From contig NZ_WSSB01000001.1 in assembly GCF_009831765.1 (NCBI RefSeq), positions 46,179 through 110,178 on the forward strand: a stretch of 64,000 nt of DNA. The letters are read 5' to 3'. This DNA comes from Craterilacuibacter sinensis. Its GTDB lineage: Bacteria > Pseudomonadota > Gammaproteobacteria > Burkholderiales > Chromobacteriaceae. Position 1 is the first letter of the stretch. Each line of letters opens with the position of its first letter. The notes beneath the pieces are model-generated. The model was not told where the DNA came from. It saw nothing but the letters and a program-made list of their open reading frames with translations, and ran no database searches. Positions 58,205 to 64,000 of this stretch are shown in pieces. The position numbers were made by a program, and so were the translations under genes.

Positions 58205-58236
58205 AAAAAAAAGCGCAATCACGTGAATGATCGCGC
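58205..58236 (-). terminator. Terminator after relA
   Basis: On the minus strand GCGCGATCA pairs with TGATTGCGC with one G-T pair over 6 bases, then eight T (plus-strand A at 58205-58212). It lies about 190 bases after the relA stop, so the relA 3' region is unusually long. Confidence 0.8.
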
Positions 58237-58421
58237 CAAGTTCCACCTAAATAAGGAGGATGGAGGAGACAACACCAAAACGCACATAGTAATGCAACGT
58301 CATGATGCGATTCGAATTATCCGCAGTGAAACCTGACTTGGCAAGGTTTTTTTGTGCAGGGCACAAAAAATGTTGCAACGCCGCATCTTTTCTTGCCGGG
58401 GCGTTGTTGTATGTATGCCCG

Positions 58422-60623
58422 TCAGGCGCGCCTGACATCCTGTACACCATTGATTTCATTTACATGATTAATGACCCGGCTGATCTCCTGTACGCTGCGG
58501 ACTTCCACGGTAAAACACATCCTGGCCTTGTGGTCGCGGGTTTGTGTGTTCACGGCAATCACATTGAGCTTTTCGCGCGATAAAACATCCGAGATGTCGC
58601 GCAACAAACCGGGCCGGTCACGCGCACTGACTTCAAGGTCGATCGGGAACACGCTGTTTTTCTGCTCGCCCCAGTCAGCGCTAATTAGGCGTTCGGGGGC
58701 ATCGGCCGACAGGCGTTTCAGTGTCAGGCAGTTGCTGCGGTGAATCGAAATGCCGCGGCCCTTGGTGACGAAGCCCGCGACGGAGTCAGGAGGGGCCGGC
58801 TTGCAGCACTTGGCCAGTACCGTCATCAGGTTGTTGACCCCTTCGATCAGAATGCCGCCTGCGTCGTGGCCGCCCTTGCTGCGCTTGACGAGGTCGTCTG
58901 CGGTAATGTCCTGCACCGGAGGCGGGGCAAAGCTTGCTATGGCCGTGCTGACCGCCCTGAGTGACAGTTCTCCGTGCCCCAGTGCGCCGAAAACGTCTTC
59001 CAGTTTGGCGTAGCCCAGCTTTTCCGTCAGCGTGCCCAGATTGGGGTGGATGTGATGACGCGCCAGTTCGCGTTCGAATAACTGGCGACCGCTCTCGCGC
59101 ACCGAATCGGCATTTTGCTGGCGAATGTACTGGCGGATCTTGGTGATGGCTTTATTGCTTTTGACCCAGCCTTCATGCAGCCAGTTGACGCTGGGGCCGC
59201 CTTCCTTGGCGGCCAGAATTTCGACACGCTGGCCGTTTTGCAGCGGAGTAGACAGCGGGACAATGTGTCCTTCGACCTTTGCGCCACGGCAGCGGTCTCC
59301 CAGGCTGCTGTGGATGGCGTAAGCGAAGTCGATGGGGGTCGCCCCTGTCGGCAGGGATAGAACGCGTCCTTGCGGGGTTAGAACGTACAGGGTATCGGCA
59401 AACAGTTCGGTCTTGAATGCGTCGGCCAGGCCTTCTTTGTCGGAAATTTCTTCCCGCCAGTCGAGCAGCTGCCGGAGCCAGGAAATTTTTTCCTCGTACG
59501 CCGCATCACCTTTGCCGCCCTCTTTGTAGCGCCAGTGTGCCGCCACGCCGAATTCGGCATGCTCATGCATGTCGAAGGTGCGGATCTGGACCTCGATCGC
59601 CTTGTCTTCCGGGCCGATGACGGCCGTGTGCAGGCTGCGGTAGTTGTTCGGCTTGGGGTGCGAGATATAGTCGTCAAACTCCCCCGGAATCGGCTGCCAG
59701 ATATTGTGCATCAGGCCCAGTACCGTGTAGCAGTCCGGCATGCGCTCGACCAGTACGCGTACGGCGCGGATATCGTACAGCTCGGAGAAGTCGAGTTTTT
59801 TCTTGCGCATCTTTTTCCAGATGGAATAGATATGCTTGGGGCGGCCGGCAACTTCGCCCTTGATGCCGGCCTTGGCCAGTTCGTCGCGCAAGACTTGCAG
59901 GATGCGCTCGATATAGTCGAGCCGCTCCAGCCGCCTTTCGTCCAGCAGCTTGGCTATTTTTTTGTAGCTTTCCGGCTCCTGATGGCGAAAGCCCAGATCC
60001 TCGAGCTCCCATTTGATCTGCCATACGCCCAGGCGGTTGGCCAGTGGCGCGAAGACCTCCATGGTTTCATTGGCGAGCTGGCGACGCAGGCTCTCGTCCG
60101 GAACCTCGCCCAGATAGTGCATGGTCTGGGTGCGCCAGGCCAGTTTGATCAGTACCACGCGAATATCGGTCACCATGGCCAGCAACATCTTGCGCATGGT
60201 TTCGGCCTGACGTGCACGCTCTTCGGGCGTATCGAGCTGGTCGATGCGTGCCAGTTCGGTCAGGCGCCGCACCTTGCCTACGCCTTCCACCAGCATGGCG
60301 ACGGTCGGATTGAACGTGCGTGTCAGCCAGTCATGTGCATCTTCCTGGTAGTCAGGGGCGGCAAACAGCAGCGTGGCGGCGATGGCGTCCGGTAGCAGGT
60401 CAAGGTCGGCGACGATGGCCGCTGCCGCAACTGCATGGCTGAATACCTCTTCGCCGGTGAGTGGCAGGCAGTGCCCTTGGTAAAGTGCGTGCGCCTCGGC
60501 AAAGGCGCGCGCCAGCATGCCGCTTTCTTCGGGCGTGAACGCGGCAGAGAGTTGCTCAAGCCAGAGTGCCGGGTCGGCAGCATTGGCAAGAGTATCGGCA
60601 ACGGGGCGGACAACGGAAACCAT
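58422..60623 (-). CDS. relA: (p)ppGpp synthetase RelA
   Basis: A 733-residue RelA/SpoT-family protein. The HD hydrolase motif is lost: where SpoT has HDVIED this one reads AATLLFAAPDYQED, as in monofunctional RelA. Synthetase (about 240-370: RPKHIYSIWKKM, DIRAVRVLV, DYISHPKPNNYRSLHT, VQIRTFDMHEHAEFG), TGS (about 400-465) and C-terminal zinc-finger and ACT domains (about 590-733) follow. It makes (p)ppGpp in response to uncharged tRNA on ribosomes. Confidence 0.95.
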   Translation of the reverse strand: MVSVVRPVADTLANAADPALWLEQLSAAFTPEESGMLARAFAEAHALYQGHCLPLTGEEVFSHAVAAAAIVADLDLLPDAIAATLLFAAPDYQEDAHDWLTRTFNPTVAMLVEGVGKVRRLTELARIDQLDTPEERARQAETMRKMLLAMVTDIRVVLIKLAWRTQTMHYLGEVPDESLRRQLANETMEVFAPLANRLGVWQIKWELEDLGFRHQEPESYKKIAKLLDERRLERLDYIERILQVLRDELAKAGIKGEVAGRPKHIYSIWKKMRKKKLDFSELYDIRAVRVLVERMPDCYTVLGLMHNIWQPIPGEFDDYISHPKPNNYRSLHTAVIGPEDKAIEVQIRTFDMHEHAEFGVAAHWRYKEGGKGDAAYEEKISWLRQLLDWREEISDKEGLADAFKTELFADTLYVLTPQGRVLSLPTGATPIDFAYAIHSSLGDRCRGAKVEGHIVPLSTPLQNGQRVEILAAKEGGPSVNWLHEGWVKSNKAITKIRQYIRQQNADSVRESGRQLFERELARHHIHPNLGTLTEKLGYAKLEDVFGALGHGELSLRAVSTAIASFAPPPVQDITADDLVKRSKGGHDAGGILIEGVNNLMTVLAKCCKPAPPDSVAGFVTKGRGISIHRSNCLTLKRLSADAPERLISADWGEQKNSVFPIDLEVSARDRPGLLRDISDVLSREKLNVIAVNTQTRDHKARMCFTVEVRSVQEISRVINHVNEINGVQDVRRA

Positions 60624-60643
60624 ACGGCGTTTTCAGCTAGCTT

Positions 60644-61711
60644 TTAAAGGGGTGAGGGGAGTTTACCGGAACTCTCCGCCAAGTGCTTTAGCATGCGCTT
60701 GACTGGCGCGGGTACGCCGGCATCGGCCGCACCGGCTAAGGGTAGCCAGCGTGCCGCACTGTCTTGTGCCTGCGTGTGCAGCATGCTCAGGCTGACGGGC
60801 AGCGGTGTGATGATCAGGCGAAAGTGGGTGAAGACATGTTCGATCTCCGGCCAGGCCGGCAGGATGTCGCCTTCGCCGGCCTGTTCCAGCCAGTCTTGCG
60901 CGCTGTGGGTCGCGCCCAGCTCAGGTAGGGAGAGCAGGCCGCCCCAAACCCCGGTGGGTGGGCGGCGCTCCAGCAATACCTGCCCGTCGTGCATGGCCAT
61001 CAGCAAGGTGGCGTAGCGGGTGGGGATGGCTTTTTTCGGGCGCGCAGTGGGGAGTTCGCTGGTACGCGCCTCCAGATATGCCATGCAGCCCTGCCGCATC
61101 GGGCAGTGTTCGCAAGAGGGTTTGCCGCGGGAGCATAGTGTCGCCCCCAGATCCATAATGCCCTGGGTGTACGCGGGCATATCGTCTGCGGATGCCGGGA
61201 GCAGGCTCTCGGCCAGCTGCCACATGCTGTTTTCTATTTTTTTTTCGCCCGGCCAGCCGGCAATGCCGAATACGCGTGCCAGTACCCGTTTGACGTTGCC
61301 GTCTAGAATGGCGTGGCGGCGCGAGAAGGCAAAGGCCGAGATGGCTGCCGCAGTCGAGCGCCCTACGCCGGGTAGGCGTATGAGCTGAGCCGGCTGTTCG
61401 GGGAAAGTGCCACCGAATTCTTCGCACACCATTATGGCGGCTTTATGCAGGTTACGGGCCCGGCTGTAATAGCCCAAGCCGCTCCACAGGGTAAGGACTT
61501 CGTCGACCGAGGCTTGGGCGAGTGTGCGTACATCGGGAAAGCGTTCGATAAAGCGGGCGTAATAAACCAGCACGCTGCTGACCTGAGTTTGCTGCAGCAT
61601 AATCTCGGATAGCCAGACGCGGTACGGATCGCTGACTTGCCAAGGCAGGTTGTGGCGACCGTGTTGGCGTTGCCAGTCGAGCAATTTTTCCGCAAATTCA
61701 CGCGCTATCAT
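60644..61711 (-). CDS. mutY: A/G-specific adenine glycosylase
   Basis: A 355-residue DNA repair enzyme removing adenine opposite 8-oxoguanine. E36 in SEIMLQQTQV, helix-hairpin-helix LPGVGRST (113-120) and catalytic Asp137 in LDGNVKRVLAR are present, with 4Fe-4S ligands C193, C200, C203 and C209. The C-terminal NUDIX-like domain (about 225-345) recognises 8-oxoG. Divergent from the THUMP methyltransferase gene. Confidence 0.97.
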   Translation of the reverse strand: MIAREFAEKLLDWQRQHGRHNLPWQVSDPYRVWLSEIMLQQTQVSSVLVYYARFIERFPDVRTLAQASVDEVLTLWSGLGYYSRARNLHKAAIMVCEEFGGTFPEQPAQLIRLPGVGRSTAAAISAFAFSRRHAILDGNVKRVLARVFGIAGWPGEKKIENSMWQLAESLLPASADDMPAYTQGIMDLGATLCSRGKPSCEHCPMRQGCMAYLEARTSELPTARPKKAIPTRYATLLMAMHDGQVLLERRPPTGVWGGLLSLPELGATHSAQDWLEQAGEGDILPAWPEIEHVFTHFRLIITPLPVSLSMLHTQAQDSAARWLPLAGAADAGVPAPVKRMLKHLAESSGKLPSPL

Positions 61712-61819
61712 GCCGTTTTCCTTCCATCAAGCCGGCGATGGTAGCCCAAAGCATGGTTGCTCACCAAGAACGCAGACACAAAATCCGCTAAGATGCGGGA
61801 TTGCTAATAAGGAGTGGGC

Positions 61820-63160
61820 ATGTCCAGTTTCCGATCCCGCCAGCGCTCGCAATCGAGTCGTCATTTTATACGTCCGCTTGACGAGGCTGGGACCGAGCCT
61901 CAAGCACCGGCCGCCGTGCCTGCTGCTGCGCCTTCCCGTGCGCCGGCGGCACCCGAAGCACGGCCGCACGGGCGCGCGCCGGTTGCCATACGCGCCGAGC
62001 GTGTCAGCGCCATGTTTGCGCCTTGCCCGCGTGGCCTGGAAGGCGTGCTGGCCGAAGAGCTGGCCGCGCTTGGGGCAACGTCCATTGATAAGCGTAACAA
62101 CGGCGTGGCTTTTTGCGGTGATAACGCCGTGATGATGCGCGCCAATCTGGAGTCGCGTACGGCCAGCCGTATCCTGATCCAGCTGGCACAGGGCTCTTAC
62201 CGTAGCGAGCAGGATGTGTACAAGCTGGCGCTGACCATAGACTGGCCGCGCTGGTTTGCCGTGGGCAAGACCATCAAGGTCAAAACCGATGGCGTCGGTT
62301 CGGCCTTGCGTAGCCTGGATTTTATTTCGCTCAAGGTTAAGGATGCGGTGTGCGACCGTTTCCGTCAGGCCGATCTGGGGCGTCCTAGCGTGGACACCCG
62401 TTATCCCGATGTGCGTATCCATGTGTTTTTATCCGCCGATCAGGCAACGGTGTATATCGACAGCAGTGGCGAGCCGTTATTCAAGCGCGGATGGCGCGAG
62501 GACACCGGCGAGGCACCGCTGCGCGAAAATCTGGCTGCGGGCATTTTGCTCCTGGCCGGCTATGACGGTTCGCAGGCTTTGCTTGACCCGATGATGGGCA
62601 GCGGGACTTTTCTGGTTGAGGCTGCCGATATTGCGTTGAACCGGGCGCCGGGGCGTTTGCGCGATTTTGCCTTCCGCGATTTGCGCAGTTTTGATGCGGT
62701 CGAGTGGGAAAGCGTGCAGGCACGGGCGCGTCAGGCCGAGAAGCCGCTGACGGCCTTGCCTATCCGTGGCTCGGACGTGTCTGTGCAGATGCTGGTGAAG
62801 ACGCGGCATAATCTTAAACAGGCCGGTCTGCATGGTTTGGTGCAGATTGCGCAAAGCGATGTGCTGGATACTCGTCCGCATGCCGAAACGGGCCTGATCG
62901 TCACCAACCCGCCTTATGGCGTGCGTCTGGATGAGCAGGAAGATCTGGCCTTGCTGTATCCGCAGCTGGGTGGCTGGCTCAAGCAGCACTTTTCCGGCTG
63001 GACGGCCAATTTCTTTACCGGAGATTTACGTCTGGCCAAACTGATCCGGCTGAGCCCCAAGCAGCGCATGCCGCTGTTTAACGGCGCGCTGGATTGCCGG
63101 CTGTTTGTCATTCCTATGGTGGCCGGTTCCAATCGTGCCAAGGAGGGTGCGGGCGGATAA
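61820..63160 (+). CDS. THUMP-domain class I SAM-dependent RNA methyltransferase (RlmL-N-like)
   Basis: A 446-residue methyltransferase. After 22 residues comes an Ala/Pro-rich linker (about 25-60), then a ferredoxin-like plus THUMP region (about 65-220: CPRGLEGVLAEELAALG, TDGVGSALRSLDFISLKVKDAVCDRFRQ), and the catalytic domain with LLDPMMGSGTFLVEAADIA and NPPYGVRL. This matches the N-terminal half of Escherichia coli RlmL, which makes m2G2445 in 23S rRNA. AAGGAG precedes ATG 61820 by 5 bases. Confidence 0.88.
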   Translation: MSSFRSRQRSQSSRHFIRPLDEAGTEPQAPAAVPAAAPSRAPAAPEARPHGRAPVAIRAERVSAMFAPCPRGLEGVLAEELAALGATSIDKRNNGVAFCGDNAVMMRANLESRTASRILIQLAQGSYRSEQDVYKLALTIDWPRWFAVGKTIKVKTDGVGSALRSLDFISLKVKDAVCDRFRQADLGRPSVDTRYPDVRIHVFLSADQATVYIDSSGEPLFKRGWREDTGEAPLRENLAAGILLLAGYDGSQALLDPMMGSGTFLVEAADIALNRAPGRLRDFAFRDLRSFDAVEWESVQARARQAEKPLTALPIRGSDVSVQMLVKTRHNLKQAGLHGLVQIAQSDVLDTRPHAETGLIVTNPPYGVRLDEQEDLALLYPQLGGWLKQHFSGWTANFFTGDLRLAKLIRLSPKQRMPLFNGALDCRLFVIPMVAGSNRAKEGAGG

Positions 63161-63182
63161 AGCTCGGTTTTGTCCTGTTTGT

Positions 63183-63216
63183 GATAAAGGCGTGCGATAA
63201 TTCGTACGCCTTTATC
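63183..63216 (+). terminator. Terminator-like hairpin after the THUMP methyltransferase
   Basis: A 14-pair stem (63183-63196 with 63203-63216; one G-T) encloses a 6-base loop, followed by ATTTTATT. It precedes the MarC gene by about 27 bases; T-run is imperfect. Confidence 0.65.
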
Positions 63217-63242
63217 ATTTTATTGCCGGGGATGGTTCTGCC

Positions 63243-63845
63243 ATGGAATCGACTTTTATCTCAGCTACCATTCTGCTGATCCTGATTACCGACCCGCTGG
63301 GTAATATTCCCTTGTTTATTTCCGCGCTCAAACAGGTCAAGCCTGAGCGGCGGCGGCGCGTGGTCTATCGCGAATGTCTGATCGCGTTTTGCGTCTTGCT
63401 GGCTTTTATGTTTGGCGGGCAGACTTTTCTTAAGGTGATGCACCTGAGTGACGAGTCTTTAAGCGTGGCGGGTGGCGTGATTTTGTTCCTGATTGCCATC
63501 AAGATGATCTTCCCCGGCGAGGGTGGGGCGTTGGGGGGCGATAAAGTGAGCGGAGAGCCGTTTATCGTTCCGATTGCCATTCCGCTGATTGCCGGGCCTT
63601 CGGCCATGGCGACGGTGTTATTAATGGCAACTCGCGAGCCTGACCGCATGCTGGAGTGGGTTGGTGCCTTGCTGATTTCCATTCTGGTGACCACCGTGGT
63701 GTTTCTGTTTTCCAACCGTTTGCAAAAATGGCTGGGCGAGCAGGCGATTACGGCGCTGGAGCGGCTGATGGGGCTGGTGTTGACCGCCATTTCGATCGAG
63801 ATGCTGTTGGGCGGGGTTGCGGCATATATCCGCCAGTTTTCCTGA
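63243..63845 (+). CDS. MarC family integral membrane protein
   Basis: A 200-residue protein with about six helices, of the MarC/NAAT family. STFISATILLILITDPLGNIPLFI, VAGGVILFLIAIKMI, PIAIPLIAGPSAMATVLLM and the closing GLVLTAISIEMLLGGVAAYI are typical. The family was once thought to export antibiotics, but its substrate is not established. A GGGGATGG stretch precedes ATG 63243. Confidence 0.9.
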   Translation: MESTFISATILLILITDPLGNIPLFISALKQVKPERRRRVVYRECLIAFCVLLAFMFGGQTFLKVMHLSDESLSVAGGVILFLIAIKMIFPGEGGALGGDKVSGEPFIVPIAIPLIAGPSAMATVLLMATREPDRMLEWVGALLISILVTTVVFLFSNRLQKWLGEQAITALERLMGLVLTAISIEMLLGGVAAYIRQFS

Positions 63846-63884
63846 GCGGGTTTTCGCCCGGAGCGTAGTCGGGCGCTGAAATAG

Positions 63885-63915
63885 AAAAAGCCCGAATCAT
63901 GGATTCGGGCTTTTT
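63885..63915. terminator. Bidirectional terminator between marC-type gene and tRNA-Phe
   Basis: GCCCGAATC (63890-63898) pairs with GATTCGGGC (63902-63910) over ATG, with AAAAA left and TTTTT right. It can end both the plus-strand gene and the minus-strand tRNA transcript. Confidence 0.92.
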
Positions 63916-63922
63916 CGGTATC

Positions 63923-63998
63923 TGGTGGCCTGTCTCGGAATCGAACCAAGGACACGCGGATTTTCAATCCGCTGCTCTACCAACTGAGCTAACAGGCC
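63923..63998 (-). tRNA. tRNA-Phe (anticodon GAA)
   Basis: A 76-base tRNA with encoded CCA, 5' at 63998. Acceptor GGCCTGT pairs with ACAGGCC; the anticodon loop TTGAAAA holds GAA, reading UUU and UUC; the T-arm has GGTTCGATTCC. The window ends two bases after it. Confidence 0.97.
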
Positions 63999-64000
63999 TC

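Larger units (their letters stand above)
58056..58421. other. 366-bp gap between rplM and relA
   Basis: It contains the rplM promoter (58091-58119), the relA-direction terminator (58205-58236), and about 180 A/T-richer bases (58240-58420) with no supported gene. GTCAGGCGCGCCTGAC (58421-58436), a perfect 16-base palindrome, spans the relA stop. A GGAGGATGGAGGAG stretch at 58256-58269 is purine-rich on the plus strand but not followed by a plausible frame. Confidence 0.6.

Noticed and set aside
58247..58459. Small minus-strand frame after relA
   Set aside because: No ribosome site, no family-like sequence, overlaps the relA end; treated as non-coding.

Overview
The window reads as a chromosomal segment of a motile, respiring betaproteobacterium, most likely in the Neisseriales (Chromobacteriaceae or Chitinibacteraceae type). 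This placement is inferred from gene order and protein style: a triose-phosphate isomerase, SecG, tRNA-Leu, 14-gene complex I run, a DUF2818 gene after nuoN, an S-adenosylhomocysteine riboswitch in front of ahcY, and high-GC coding sequence with dense gene packing. No phage, transposase, CRISPR array, secretion system or biosynthetic cluster is visible; most of the window is core genome.

Layout. 1-2.4 kb: the end of ruvX, a methylthioinosine/purine phosphorylase and the flagellin lysine methylase fliB. 2.6-9.4 kb: the late flagellar filament block (fliC under a near-consensus sigma-28 promoter, flaG, fliD, fliS, fliT, a DUF2802 gene, a FliK C-domain protein and a free-standing FlhB C-domain protein). 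9.4-21.9 kb: housekeeping genes (a beta-hydroxyacid dehydrogenase, yicC, a Ser/Thr kinase with an overlapping PP2C phosphatase, rph, dusA, an orphan polyamine-type binding protein, rdgB, hemW, ridA, a PhzF-family gene, a DUF2147 gene, recG). 22.0-29.3 kb: a phosphate-uptake block on the minus strand with two different Pit carriers and pstSCAB behind a probable Pho box. 29.4-45.6 kb: tpiA, secG, tRNA-Leu(GAG), the complete nuoA-N operon and a DUF2818 gene. 45.7-51.3 kb: two tandem lipid A-type acyltransferases diverging from the methyl cycle genes metK, ahcY (with SAH riboswitch) and metF. 51.4-64 kb: an orphan HExxH protein, plsY/folB, purT with a truncated globin, an orphan cheR, erpA, argC, rplM-rpsI, relA, mutY, a THUMP RNA methyltransferase, a MarC-family protein and tRNA-Phe(GAA).

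How the parts work together. FliB sits directly upstream of the flagellin it probably methylates; FlaG, FliD, FliS and FliT shape, cap and chaperone the filament. The FliK-like and FlhB-like genes next to each other resemble the two partners of the export-specificity switch. Phosphate uptake is arranged as a high-affinity Pst system with a partial terminator after pstS, plus low-affinity Pit carriers; phoU and phoBR are absent here. metK, ahcY and metF are the SAM-making, SAH-removing and methyl-donor arms of one cycle.

The least explained material is non-coding: a 140-bp structured repeat-like element before fliD whose ends pair fully if G-U pairs are allowed, two short repeat families with similar cores, terminators in the leaders of nuoA and the second pit gene, and a 366-bp gap between rplM and relA. 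I did not find a convincing undescribed multi-gene system; the FliK-like/FlhB-like pair and the structured repeat are the best candidates for a closer look.
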